From the NCBI GenBank assembly GCA_030407005.1, contig JAUDYN010000003.1:3906001-3970000 (forward strand): a stretch of DNA of 64,000 nucleotides. Direction: 5' to 3'. This DNA comes from Desarmillaria ectypa. Taxonomy: Eukaryota > Basidiomycota > Agaricomycetes > Agaricales > Physalacriaceae. The notes under the pieces were generated by a model that saw nothing but the letters and a program-made list of their open reading frames with translations, was not told the origin of the DNA and did no database searches. Positions 1 through 12,139 of the stretch are shown piece by piece. The stretch's first letter is position 1; the number at the start of each line of letters is the position of its first letter. The translations under genes were made by a program, and so were the position numbers.

Positions 1-1743
1 GGTGACCGGTCCGAAGCATACACGTGATATTCACCTGACTCTTTTACAGCCACCCAGCCAAATTCGGACCCAAATTTACCAGTCTGTCTTCTCACTTTCT
101 TGCTTGCAACGACTAGAGTGGTTAGACAGACGGTCACCAGTCTAGGAGTCTCTCAGGATAGCATAATAACTGAGTATCCTATACACACAGGACTCGGAAC
201 CGGCTTATCAACTTTCGCCGTACGGTATCCCGGTCTGTACAACACGCCGGCAGCAGGACACACCTCCGGAGCCGCAACGAACCCAAACCGTCATGTTCTC
301 ACAATATTGTCTTCATATGTATCTGTGCCAGAAAGTCAAGACATCTTTCCCATACTTTGCAGCTGACACGTCGCGTTATCAAACGACACTGGTTTCTTCC
401 GATTTCTTACCGCGACTAACAATGTGTCCGGAACGAGCTTGCAGCTGCGGTAGGCCCCGTGTCATATAATCCTACCTACCGGGCTGTTTATTCCCAACTG
501 CTCTCCTTGGAATTACTCTTGAGGGGATATGTTGTGAAGTCGAGGCACTGAGTGATCGCGCAGGAGGGAAGAGCTAATATTCCAGGAATGGAAGATATGG
601 TAAAGCACATCTCAAGAGGACTATGGTATGTCAATACTAGGATGCCACAGAAAATGTCTGCTGAACATCCAGAACAGTGACTAAAAAAGACGCCTTCAAA
701 TACTCTCTTCCAAGCTTTATTCCCGTTGCATATGTCCGTAATGGAAGCTTGAAATTTGCCGTCAGAGGACATCAAATGAGTCATTGACCTACCCCAACAT
801 ACTGACACTGTATTCGGCGACCCACTCAACCTAACAGTCTCTAGGACCCTCATCCTTCCAAGCTTTGCATATCATGTATACGAGATTTTCGTATCCACCC
901 ACCCCATGTTCTACGCATACAGCTCAAGTATCAGAACTGTACTGAGATATCTTATCTTTTTTATTTTTACATTACCTCGCAGCGTATTTCCCCTTTCTCG
1001 TTATTTCTGGAAGATAAATCGGTTTTTCGTATCGACATCTCAAACCTCCATTGTAGGAAATATAGCCTCCGGCGGCCCCACGTGCGGTCTCCGAGCACTG
1101 GTGCCTTTCACTTTGTTCATTCACGAACTCTATTCGCCATGGTTCAGCCTCCTCCGCCGATGACAGAGGCTGAAAATGTGCTGAGAAGGCAGGCTTGGAC
1201 GTGCCCCATTACTTCCGTGTTTTTTCCAGAGCCCATCCCGTGTTTTGATGTTCACTCAATTTTCCTACGAGGTACATCCAGCGTGCTTCTCATGGGCCTG
1301 ACCAGAGAACGGATGATATTTACTGGGATCCCGGGGTCATAGCCAGGGCGGTCATACTTTGCGGTTGTGCAAATGAAGGATCTCCAGAGCACCTCGGAGA
1401 CAGGCACGATTAAATTTGATGAAGTTCGACGCGAAACTTGGGCAAGGCGGTGAAAGTGCGGCATCAGCATTCAAAATATTGAAACCGTTATCATCGAACT
1501 TTATGAGGCCGTATGGAGACGGTGATAACGATGGAGAACTGCACAGTCAGAGCCCGCATACTGGTGCCGTTGGTTCTTCTAGCAGCGTTACTACGAACAC
1601 AGCCATTTCAGGGCAAGGAGAGTTATGAACGGACCTGAACCAATGCTTGGGGTGTTCACAGAGTTCCATTCGTTTTCCATTGGTTACACAAAACTATAAA
1701 TTAGAGATTGACCGAGGAACTCTCTACGTTGAAGCGCGCCGCC
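1..1743. other. No confident gene; one degraded hairpin-repeat copy
   Basis: I see no coding region with family-like sequence or a sensible exon chain here. The open frames are short and lack recognisable motifs. The only structured item is a degraded copy of the palindromic repeat that recurs near 19.9 and 20.3 kb. The last 50 bases before 1744 would be the leader of the hydrolase gene. Confidence 0.5.
161..200 (+). repeat. Degraded copy of dispersed palindromic repeat
   Basis: The segment GCATAATAACTGAGTATCCT followed by a short spacer and AGGACTCGGAAC matches the cores at 19916-19962 and 20302-20345. In those copies CCGAG..CTCGG and TCCTAT..ATAGGA pair as a hairpin. Here the arms carry mismatches, so this is an older copy. 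The family identity is unknown. Confidence 0.7.
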
Positions 1744-3230
1744 ATGTTCTTCTCGTCCATCCTTGTTCTCATTTCCCTCGTCCGTATCACACCCGCTCAG
1801 CAGCATAATACTGAACCGACCGTCGATGGGTCAGTCGATCACGGCTGGCAGTCATTCCCAGATGTCATTGACGCAACTGCATACCCGGACTGGGTTGTGG
1901 ATGACGAGCTAGAAGCTTATCTGGTGCCTCCTTTCTTGCTTTGGTTCCTTCGTCAGGCGGGCAACTCAAACCTTGTGTTAGCCTGTATACCAAACTTCCG
2001 ACCTCAACACATCTGAAGTTACAAGAGCAGTTATTATTCTACACGGGAAGGTTTGCTATCATATCTTACTCCACCACGCGAGCTGACGTTGCTGCAAGGA
2101 GAGAACATGTTGGTCCGGTGGGCGCTATCCATCCATTGAATCACGTCGCGTCGATAACCCAGACCAGATTGGAACTCGGCTAACAATGCGCTTTACAATG
2201 CCACCCACAATGATCCCGCCATTAAGCGCAATGAGATATCCATCTTGAGCCCATGTTTTTTTGATGAAGCTGACCTGGAAGCGGGCGCAGCGAAAAATGG
2301 CCAGCTCCTATGGGGAAAAACGACATGGGTTGACGGACATCGAAATGTTGCACCGGACTCAATATCTGACTTCAGCAGCTTTTATGTCCTCGATGCCTTA
2401 GTGGCGTACTATATGAACACAACTGTATATCCAAATTTGAAGGTGAATCCTCTATCTTCGCTTTCCGTTATTCTGCTAAGTATTCATGCTCAGGCCGTCG
2501 TCGTTGGGGGACACTCAGCCGGTGGTCAGATGACTCAACGCTATGCTGCCTTGAGGATCTCAACTGAGAATGATGACCGGCTGCATTTCTGGATCGGTAA
2601 GTCCATGGTGTGATGAGAGCTCTTACATGAACTGAAATATTTACTACAGCCAATCCGGCATCTCTATGCTGGTTAACACCAGATCGCCCGGTTCCTAACT
2701 ATGAGTGTGAGGGATTTGACAACTACAAGTATGGGTTGGCCGCCAACTTTCCCGCGTACGCAACTGCGAATGCACGTGTTCTTGCAAGAGATGGTATCGT
2801 TGAAAGATACAACGGGCGTAAGCTTAGTTATGCTTGGGGGCTGGTAAGTGATACTCGTATGATCCTGGAAAAATCGTCAAACATACCTTTCAGAAAGATA
2901 ATGGCCCTGGGGATACCCGTTGTCAAGCGCTGGTAAATTCTCCTTTCGTTCAGTCTCTGTTTTTATAACAACAGATGGCTCCTCGCAGATGCAGGGAAGT
3001 ACACATCTAAAAAGAGGACGGAACTTTGTTTCGATGTTAGAGGACATGGGTGGTATACCTAATCTCACGACCGTCGATTGGGTACCCAATACAAGCCATA
3101 ACACCGAGAAAATGATGGCAAGCGACGCTGGTATCGATAAGGTGAGAGAATCCATTTGGCGAGCCCTTTCCCGTAATCATTAATGACTGTGCAGTTATTC
3201 CGATACATGGGAAACAACACGAGCATTTAG
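1744..3230 (+). CDS. Secreted alpha/beta-hydrolase-fold protein
   Basis: Spliced by eye into nine exons (1744-1923, 1982-2050, 2099-2108, 2168-2442, 2494-2596, 2650-2843, 2894-2932, 2989-3141, 3195-3230), giving about 352 residues in one open frame. The start MFFSSILVLISLV is a typical signal peptide ending near TPAQQ, so secretion is inferred. VILHGK opens the hydrolase core, VVVGGHSAGGQ is the nucleophile elbow with the catalytic serine, and SHNTEKM near the C terminus probably supplies the histidine. Uncharacterised fungal esterase/lipase-like proteins share this layout (DTRCQAL, DWVPNTSHN). Exon 3 would be only 10 bases; without it the frame is lost. The substrate is unknown. The ATG at 1744 was chosen because it opens the signal peptide. 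Confidence 0.85.
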
Positions 3231-4024
3231 TCTGCCTTGGCATTCAACTGGTATCGGGACAATGAAATTTTATCGCCGACCCGAGAATTATATTGCCAAG
3301 ACATGTTTAGACCGCGACAGTAACACACGACAATTGAAAATGGGCATGTTTACATTTATCTAAATCGCTTCAAGGTGGTGGTGTAGGACACTTTAATAAC
3401 GATACGCAGCTTTACATTGCACCTGAAATTCCTCTTGAATAAATGAAAAGTAAGAAAACGTGTCCGCCCGCAAGCTCGGTTGCAACCAAGAACACTGTGT
3501 AGAAATGGAAACCATGCCGAAATGCTCAGCGGGACAATAAGAAGTCATTGATACACAGCCCAAAAATATTTCACGGCAAAGCTGATAGGTTCAGCCATGT
3601 GGAACTCTCTTCAATGACCTCTCTGGCTGCATCCCACTCCTCCTGTGGTAGTGGTTCGAAGATGGTCGCTTACGCCTCAATGAAGACAACTTGGAGGAGA
3701 GCATGTCCATGTCGCCTGCCAATCCGTGATCGACAGCAATCCACCAATCGCAAATATATGGACAGATGAAGGTTTGGATTTGAACAATTTTGACTAGAGA
3801 TATATAGTGCGAAGAGAATAAAGGTGTCCCTTCTATAGTTCAGATGAGTGGGTAAGAGATAAATAGTCCGGCACGGAGCCCGATTCCCGATTCCCGATAC
3901 TAATAGTCAGAAAAGGCAATCACCGCCCAGGACCATAACTGTCAGGTTAACATCTGCAGATGAGCATTACAAATGTCATAAACCTCTAATTATAAAAATG
4001 AAAAATAGTGAAAAAATGTATGCT
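3231..4024. other. Intergenic, no gene seen
   Basis: This stretch lies between two genes that converge on it, with the hydrolase ending at 3230 and the SNG1-like gene ending at 4025. It probably holds both 3' regions. The single open frame at 3548-3769 has no recognisable motif and was not called. Confidence 0.6.
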
Positions 4025-5869
4025 CTATCCGATTGAAGATTTAACCTCTACCTCTACCTCTTGCGCTCGCCATCGAGCAACATCTTTTCTTCGCATCAGC
4101 CACTGGAATAGTGGTAGAGTCATCATCGATACCGCAGTCCACGCTATTAGGATACCAAATTGCATTCCAACTAAAAGATAGATAAGATAATTATCCACGC
4201 AGCATAGAAATGACAGCTTACGTTGGTTCTTCGTTCCAAATATAATTGTTCGAACAGCGCATGACAGGTTATAAAATGGGAACGCGTATCCGTAGCGGAA
4301 TAAATGCGGCAAGACATCGATAGGCATGAAACATACCGAGACATTGACTACCCTCACATGTTAGAAAGGCCTGAGTGAACAGCAAGAGGGCGCACTACTC
4401 ACTAATAATCCAGAAAACCATGAAGAAAGGGACAAATCTCACAGTCATAAGCGTCATCATGGCCTCAAGTGCCAGACCCACTGCCAGCATCCCAACAAAG
4501 TTTGCCATCCAGAAAACGAGGAATCCGGCAGGTCCCAATCTGCAAGATGTATCAATATTAGTAACAGTAAGGGGAAAAGAATGCGGAAACTCACACTCTG
4601 GAGAAGTCTACTTGGAAGGCTCGACTGAGCAGCGAATAAAATAGTGAAAGCGTAAAATATGCGACAAAGCTCGAGGCTATCCGGACCCTAATAAGGGATC
4701 CTGTCGTTAATACTTTCTCTAGCCCCGATACTTCACGAGCAGCGGCACAGAAATTCTAGGTGGTAATATTCTCAGGTGGTAAAAATCAGGCTAAGAAGGG
4801 AGACATACCACAATGAAGAATGACAGCACCAGTACATAGATGAGGCCGACGAAGATGATGGCACTGGCACTATAAGTCCTGTCAGAAGGTATGGCCCTGA
4901 AAACGAAAGGTAATTTACACAGGTATATCGAAAGGGCGTAAATTGTCGATAGTATAGCTGATAGGCTCCGTTAGGATTTGGGGCGCAGTGGTCGATACTG
5001 AAGCCAGGGCACTCGACGACGACGATCCGACTTCTCGAACGAAGGATTGAGCGAAGATCTGAGAGACTGCGGCGAGCGTTGTTTGCACAGATGGACGTAT
5101 TAGAGAACGGCTTAGTGGAAAGAACATAAGATGGGAGAAAGTAACAAGATGTTTGTTATTACGCACTATGCATTTTCATTGCGTGCTTCAACAACATAGA
5201 CTGTGATGGCTTCGGAACCGTCATATGAAGCGTTTGCAGACGACAAAGCATATTGTAGAGCCGTCGTCACGTTGGAATTGACTACTCAGCAAGTGAATAG
5301 AGCGAAAACAAAGATAATTATGCCTTACCAACAACGGCAACCCAGGTTTTTTGATCAACGACTAGATTCGCAATCTCCTCTGGACCAGAGAATTCGCTCG
5401 ATGACCGTTCTGTCCAAGTCACCTTTGACGACGATGACACGAGGCCTTGTACAACAGCGTTTCCTACTGTCGACCCATCAAAGTCCTGTCAAAAGGTTCA
5501 GCACGAGATATATGCAAGAAACAAGGTACTCACCACAACCCACCCCTGTATATTATGAGCGGGCATCTTCCACAGGGCGCCCCAGTATATTGAAAATACG
5601 CAAAACATGACAACAATCATGGCAAGTGTTCCACCTGCGGCGACCTTCATATACAGACTCCGCGACGCCTTCATCGAAGCAGATTTGTCCATGAATTGTG
5701 ACGAGTACATTGCTGAGCTCTCCTCATTTCCGGAGGATGAGGTTCGCGTTAGGGTTGACTCCATGCTGCGAGTTCGTGCCATTGACAATCCGCTGGCCAA
5801 TTCTGGCCATGGTATAAGTATCCTTCGGTGATCGAGGCTATCTGGATAGAGCCTTCCTAAAATGGGCAT
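4025..5869 (-). CDS. SNG1/DUF3533-family multi-spanning membrane protein
   Basis: The reverse strand gives about seven exons. The order is a polar N terminus, a TM segment (TLAMIVVMFCVFSIYWGALW), then an extracytoplasmic-type region with WVVDFDGSTVGNAVVQGL, ANASYDGSEAI and VQTTLAAVSQIFAQSF. A cluster of TM helices follows (VGLIYVLVLSFF, FLVFWMANFVGMLAVGLA, MQFGILIAWTAVSMMTLPLF). A single N-terminal TM, a loop of about 200 residues and five or six C-terminal TMs is the DUF3533 plan. Yeast Sng1 of this family is linked to nitrosoguanidine and drug resistance and may act at the plasma membrane, but the activity is not settled. The start ATG at 5869 precedes MPILGRLYPDS. Upstream exons cannot be excluded. 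The gene looks intact. Confidence 0.85.
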
Positions 5870-6426
5870 CAACGTCGGCTAATGACGTATTAGTGATGAC
5901 TGTACCCGTAGATCCGTAGTCCAGACCTCCTTCTAGCTCATCAGAGACCTCGTTCCATGATACCATACGTCCGTTACTATACCCCACATCACACACCGAT
6001 ACACCCGACGAAACCGGATGAACGAAGGGACTAGAGGAAGATGGTTTGCACTGAGGGCAAGCCTGTGTATTATCACAGAAGCGTCAGGTGCTAAGTATTT
6101 CTTAGTCAGGACTTCGGGTGAAAAAGTAGAGCAGCATAACGCACCGGTTGTACCATCCATGAAAATGAGACCTGCAAGAGAGAGCAGATACCAAGTCACG
6201 TCATATCTTGATGGGTGAATGAGGCAGGCCGGCTATCGTTTCCGTGCAGCCTGATTCTATGTCGTGCAGTACACGGCATTGCAGTCAATCAATGTTGAAT
6301 ACCGTAACAATGATGGTGGTAAGAGGGAAAGGAGGATCACGTCATCACCTTCAAGCTCGGTTCCTTTCGGTTCGTTGGTCAAATGATTTAGTACATGCAA
6401 TACTGCTTCGTACACCTCATCTAATA
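5870..6426. other. Intergenic, probable promoter of the SNG1-like gene
   Basis: This lies 5' of the SNG1-like gene and 3' of the next minus-strand gene. An open frame at 5933-6199 on the minus strand has a hydrophobic start but no continuity with the SNG1-like exons. I see nothing else. Confidence 0.5.
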
Positions 6427-7145
6427 CTAAGCTTTCGCCGCTTTGGTGATAGCACTTTTTGTCAATTTAGCGACAGATTTGGTATCTGTGGTTTTACCTT
6501 TCGTTGCAGTCGACTTTACAGACCCCGTTGACGTCGCACCAGTCGTACCGCCCTTGGTTTTCGTGGACTGGCCGCTACCAGACTGACTCCCAGTCGTCTT
6601 CTTTGTCAACCGTTTCAGCGGATAATCCGAATCAGGCTTGATAACACCAACCACCTTATCCTTCCCATCCTCCCCGTCGCTCCAAACCGGACTCCCCAAC
6701 TTGACATTACCATGTACCATTATAGTAAGGTTGTTTGACGTCTTCACCCAGAGTGGTTCAGTAACAGTAGATTTACGCTCAGTGGCAATCTCCTGCAATT
6801 CCCTCGTCTTCCTGCGGAAGACCGATGTGAACCGCCTCTGCAACCGTGTCGTCAGATTCATCCGGAATTCTCGACCTACAAGGGTGTTAGCAGCTATTAG
6901 GCGCGAGAGACAAGAAGGATCTACCATCGTTTACGGGTTGCAGCGCGAAATACAGCTGCTCCGCAGCGGCAGGTATCGGTGGGTTCACACCTATTTGTTG
7001 ACCTGCATTGTCGTAAATCGGTTGATTCTAGACAAATCCGACGTCAAAGGTGTCGCCAGGATCAACTCTATATTCATTGTAAAAATGGCTAAGCTATGCG
7101 CCTCCACCTACGTGACTTGTTCAGCCATTTTGGAAGGAACGTCAT
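6427..7145 (-). CDS. Unknown protein with Lys/Thr/Ser-rich C-terminal tail
   Basis: The family is not recognised. The last exon (6427-6875) is securely coding. It joins across a 49-base intron (6876-6924) to an exon encoding AEQLYFALQPVNDG, reading on as REFRMNLTTRLQRRF. Within it are a globular part containing LWVKTSNNLTIMVHG and then a low-complexity tail of about 60 residues made of K, T, S, G and A (TKGGTTGATSTGSVKS), likely disordered and strongly basic. A possible first exon starts at ATG 7145 (MTFLPKWLNKS) through a roughly 115-base intron, but this 5' end is uncertain. Another open piece at 7350-7592 (NADKFNMDEYPYAS) could belong to a longer form. The basic tail could bind nucleic acid or membranes, but this is inference only. 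Confidence 0.6.
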
Positions 7146-9345
7146 CGCAAGGGGGCTCACTAGAGTTTCTCCCACGGGTATGCATCGAAGAATACTACGA
7201 GTCCCACTTTTGGTGCCTTCGCCTGTGTTGTAACTATTGCAGTGGGAGGCTTGCTGAGTAGAAAATACTAAATTGTTTGCTACTAGAGCTCGAGACGAGC
7301 TCCTTAAATACTACAGAATGTATCTAGAATGTTCTACTAAAGTACCTAATTATATCCTAGTATCGTGCCAAATTGATGGTACCGAAGGTTCGGGAATCTT
7401 CTGGCACATGCTTGAAGTTGCAAATCCCAACAGCCTGAGCAAAGTAGATACAACTTGACCTGACTCCAATGAAGCAGAAAACTTACGAGTGGATGCATAT
7501 GGATATTCATCCATGTTGAACTTGTCAGCATTAAATTTCTGCGGTTCCTTGGTTTCACTCACCACACGAGGTGCCCTATGCACCAAACACACTGGCAGCT
7601 ACCCTGCATGGAGTCTGACCATTTATCCTCCCTCTGCCGATAATAAATCAGAGTGTTGTGTCAAGTTCTGCGAATCAAAAACACTGGGTGCATCCACCGT
7701 CCTGAAAGCGCGCCCAGGATAAGTTGGTGAAAGTAATCAAGGCAGAATAGTAAGACCCACATCTTCCCCCGTCAATATATTTGGCTTTGCAGCCATAGAA
7801 ATTGCCGCACAATCGTTTATACATACACCTACATGAAAAAGGTAAGAGATATTAAAAATGAACGATGGCAGACATTGCCTTCCGCTCCAGGACGAGTAAT
7901 GCCGCGCGAAGCGTATGCACAGAATTTCTGAAGCAAGTTCAGTGAAACAATTTCGAGGGCGAACCTCAATTCACCTGCGCAAATACCCCACGATGTACAG
8001 CAAGCGATGACGAGGAAAAGACGAGCAAAGAATGAAGATTTGGAAAGCAGCCTCATGAATATATCATCAACAAGAAGATGCTTCACGATCCTGCGGTTTA
8101 TGACCAACCATTCGAATTCAAGCCAAAAATATTTATTCGAACAGAAAGCAAGGAGCCTGAATTCGATCCTTATAAAATGGCATTTGGATTCGGAAGACGG
8201 TGATTCCTGTTCCTGTAATTATTCTTTTGATTCATCATAACATTCTGCAGGATTTTCCCTGGTGTACTTTCTCGTGCTCATGCTTAAGATACGTATTGAC
8301 GCAGGATCTAGGGAGAGTTCCAGCTGACGCCTCCATATTCACTTCATGCGCTACGGCATTAGCGGTCTTCAATATTTCGAAATATTTTGAAGATGGCATT
8401 GCATTCAAACCGGACACGGAACATACTATTGGGACTATCGAGTAATAAATCAACTTCATTGTGTCTTGGAGTGGTATCCCTCAAAGTACCTCTCGTTTTT
8501 ATTCAGCCATCCGACGCCGTTCAAGTGCAGAATCAAAGCTGAAAGCGAGAAGGCTTTAGGATTCAGATTGAGGAATGAATGTCGACCAGTTCTTCCAACT
8601 GAAGAACTGTTTTCCGAATCATCAACTTTTCTGTCCGTATGTGGAAGAAAGCTGCCGCCGATACTGATTGTCCAATCTCTATGACCAAACCTTATCCTGG
8701 TGGCTTCAACCAGGATCCTCCGATTCGAAAGCCCCAATAGAAGCATGGTGGATAAGAGTCGAGCGCCTCAAAAACGTAAATGATATTCATTTACACATGG
8801 AATCCTAGCCCTTGCTCTTATCAGTGATGGATCGATCATCTTATAGCGTCTAACTCTTTCCCTACCCCGAAGTTTAGGACAAGCTGCTGCTCTCTGTCCC
8901 ACTCTGATTCTGTTGGTCATCAATTTTTTCCCAAGGGGGAGCTTCCGAGAGTCCAGGGTAGCCACGGTTGTGCAATCTTGTCGCAATTGCACCGACGACG
9001 GTTTCATCAAGGGTGTAAGAACTGGTTGTCTGGCTGGTATCCCGGTCCGTACAAGAGTGTGAACACCCGGTCATGAATTCCTTAGTTCCGGCTCAAATCC
9101 TCAGCTTTGAACTCCACGTTGAACAATTGAACGGTTGAACCACGATCGCTCTCCAGATGTTATCTTCGAGCCACAGTCATACCTTGCAGCCAACTGACGC
9201 ATTTCAAATGGAGGAAAAGACTCCCGGCACTTCGGCATACCCGGTAAAGTGGATCGGAGAAGGCGTTACATTGTCACTATCACATATGTGATTGTGACAA
9301 CGCGACCCTACTGGCTCTCTCCGTTACCCACTACACTTGCTCATC
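7146..9345. other. Long stretch without a confident gene
   Basis: Open frames here (for example 7829-8107 and 8456-8746, both minus) are short and show no conserved motif or exon chain. The final 100 bases before 9346 are pyrimidine-rich and probably form the peroxiredoxin promoter and leader. Confidence 0.5.
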
Positions 9346-10233
9346 ATGGTTGCTCTCATTCAACGCCCTGCTCCCACCTTTAAGGCTGCTGCCGTCGTCG
9401 ACGGTCTCTTTGAAGATGTGTCTTTGACAGACTACCTCGGCCAATGGTACGAACCTTTCAAAAAAATTTCTGTGATAACTCATTTTTTTTTACTAGGGTC
9501 GTCCTCTTCTTTTACCCTATGTACGCACTTGAACAGTATATATTCTGTCCACGTCGAGGCCCACTATGACGACCAGGGACTTCACTTTTGTCTGCCCGAC
9601 TGAAATCCTAGCCTTCAATGACGCCCTAGCCGAGTTCAAGGCGTTGGATACCAAGGTTCTCGGTATGCGGATTTATTTTGTCAACAAATTCCACCTTTTC
9701 ATTCGCGTGTCGTACAGGCGTCTCTACCGACTCTCAGCACTCCCACTTCGCCTGGGCTAACCAGCCCCGCAAGGAGGGTGGTCTTGGTCCCGACCTCAAG
9801 CTTCCCCTTATTGCCGACCGAAACATGTCCATCTCTCGCGATTACGGTGTCCTGCTTGAGGAAGAGGGCATCGCTCTCCGTGGGCTCTTTATCATCGACC
9901 CTAAGGGTATCCTCAGGTATAGCGCCACCCTTACCAAATTTTTTTTCTTGATAACCCGTCGCCAGGCAAATCACTGTCAATGATCTGCCTGTCGGTCGCT
10001 CTGTCGACGAGACTATTCGCCTTATCAAGGCCTTCCAGTTCACCGTGCGTTATCCAAACCTTTTGCCATCCTGATGTACCATCTCACGTCATATACAGGA
10101 CAAGCATGGAGAAGTTTGCCCCGCTAACTGGCATGAAGGTGACAAGACTATGAAGGCCGATCCCAAGGGTTCCAAGGAGTACTTTTCGGCGGTGGGTGAT
10201 GATGGTCCCAACAAGCGTGCCCGTCAGGCTTAA
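9346..10233 (+). CDS. TSA1: 2-Cys peroxiredoxin (TSA1/PRDX type)
   Basis: Six exons rebuild a complete typical 2-Cys peroxiredoxin, a thiol peroxidase that reduces H2O2 and organic peroxides with electrons from thioredoxin. The peroxidatic cysteine lies in FTFVCPTEI, which begins after the second intron (9531-9576). The resolving cysteine is in HGEVCPANW in the last exon. Conserved blocks include QRPAPTF at the N terminus, [36 protein letters not shown] and [12 protein letters not shown]. The C terminus keeps a YF pair (KEYFSAVG), the motif linked to overoxidation sensitivity. The length of about 215 residues is only slightly above the family norm because of a short polar tail ending RARQA. 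The gene is probably cytosolic, since no targeting peptide is seen. A thioredoxin gene lies at 54.5 kb. The symbol follows the yeast orthologue. Confidence 0.97.
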
Positions 10234-10698
10234 TTGCAGTTAGACGCATGGAGGCAGCGGCACCAAGAGGAAAGCAAATCTGATAGAATCTTAGAAGATA
10301 GAACTAGATCGACCCTTATCTCAACTCTACGTTTTTCTTGATCCGCCAGTGCGTAGGTTTCTATTCCTTTGAAAGGTTTTGTGTGCCGGTTTTATGGTTG
10401 TTCTGCTATTGTATATCTTCACGGCACAAAATATTGCAGCTGTTGTTCCCTGCTATCCATACCAATGCCATTGCTTTCGTTTACAAGCTTTACTGAGCCT
10501 GAGGAATCTGACGTGTAGCCTGAAGGAATTATCTTGGCGTACTCCTGAAATCAGCGTTCTTGCTGCCCAGTGCGATCTGCCATCTAGCACCGCTGGCAAA
10601 TATCGCATCTACGTTCGACAACAAGTAATGCGTCCATTGTTATTATAGTAAATACTGATGTTACAATACTGTAGCTCTCAATTATCTGTCTCATGATA
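10234..10698. other. Intergenic, no gene seen
   Basis: These 465 bases lie between the end of the peroxiredoxin gene and the end of the seven-TM gene, which converge. No coding signal is seen, and it is presumably 3' untranslated sequence for both. Confidence 0.6.
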
Positions 10699-12139
10699 TC
10701 ATACCACATCAAACCTATCATCGGTGCTAAGGCCATCATACCGGGGCTTGTCTCTGATCGTACTACTCCCTTCAACGCCGCTCCTAGTAGAATCCAGCTG
10801 ATCCGAACCAGACTCGTCTGTCCCCATCTGCACGCCTATCCTCAAATTGTTAAGTGGATACGATGTCGTGGTGAGGATATCGTCAGGACTTCGGACCGTG
10901 CCGGCCCCTACCGTCCATTCATACGTCGTCTGCTGGAACGTCTCGATAGCCACGTCCAGTGTTGACCGCAAGCATACGAGAGTAATGATCAGTGTGGGAT
11001 ATACAGCCTATCAACAGGCGTAGTTAGGCATGAGATGGGGGGGAAAGATAGGCATTATACCGTCAACTGCGAGAGGATATCTATCACAGGGTAGATACCA
11101 TTGGTCCCACACAAAAAAGTGATGATCGCCACTAACTGTTTGGTTTACTCGAATCGACCCCAAAGTCCGAACAAATGAAACGCACATACCCACGTACATG
11201 AATAAAAGACACCAGACTCGATTAGGATAGCGAGGATGCCATTTTGCCTTCGGAATCTGGTCATGAGCGTCTCGCCCGTAACAGATTGGATAAACTTATT
11301 ATGCGACCTTGACGGAGGTGATGTGAACATGAACTTCTCAGGTCATTCAAGCACACACCATGCGCGGTATGCAACGAGTGATGTCGCCCAGAGGTTCGTC
11401 GTCAGCGTCGAGCTGATGAAGGTGATGGCCCAAGTGCTCAGAGTGGGATTATCGAAGACAGTTATCCCTGGAGGAGCCATCGTAAATGCTCGAATTATAC
11501 CGATAGCAGCGGCTTGGATTATCATCAGGGTCACATAGTAAGGGAAGAGTAAATGTATGCTCACCAAGCGTGACCGTGAGAAGGGTACCGGATGTGAAAA
11601 TAACCCACCATTTCCGACCCCACAATACCCAAGCCCTCCATATGACGATTCCATCCCCGATAATGATCTGCGGATGTGTGTTCACTTTTAACGGTTTCGG
11701 GTAAGATAGCTTAACGAGACATACATTGACACCCTCCAGCAAGATCTGAGAATATATGTTCGGAGAAGCGTTGTCTTCCCATACCGTGGGATTGTCTGCA
11801 CCGTGTCGACAGAGAAGCGCATGAAAGTTTTGTTCGAAGCTGATCACCATATGCGAGGTCGCTACTACCCACATTACGATGTTCAGCACGGTCATCACGA
11901 TGATAATTGTGGTCCTCTTTCTTTTGAACCTACGACGGAGTTATCAACGTAAACACGAAATACGTGTATGGAACCCACAGTAGCAGATACATCGACACTA
12001 GCCAGAGAGCGGTGTACATTCCTAGATGTTTCTTTATGAAGGTTTCTCATACGGATGCGATTGGCGAGAACACACCATACAAGAAGACTTCGCATCCAAG
12101 AGCGATGAAGTACGCTTCAGCAAGCGGTAGCGATATCAT
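10699..12139 (-). CDS. Seven-TM Agaricomycete membrane protein, paralogue 1
   Basis: This is a multi-exon minus-strand gene. It starts MISLPLAEAYFIALGCEVFLYG and continues across introns into MYTALWLVSMYLLLF, VLNIVMWVVATSHMV, a loop with a conserved EDNASPNIYSQILLEGVN, then IIGDGIVIWRAWVLWGRKWW, LSTWAITFISSTLTTNLWATSLVAYRAW and a cytoplasmic SHNKFIQSV..RRQNGILAILIES. It ends in a polar tail (TTSYPLNNLRIGVQ). The pattern of seven helices plus IVIWRAW is a large mushroom-fungus family of unknown function with receptor-like topology. The start was chosen by the hydrophobic first helix; the paralogue at 35.4-36.8 kb has the same exon plan but is in the opposite orientation. No ligand or signalling partner can be inferred. 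Confidence 0.8.

Noticed and set aside
6638..7261. 207-codon plus-strand open frame
   Set aside because: Antisense to the lysine/threonine-tailed gene. It has no domain-like sequence, and the minus strand shows a frame-preserving intron.
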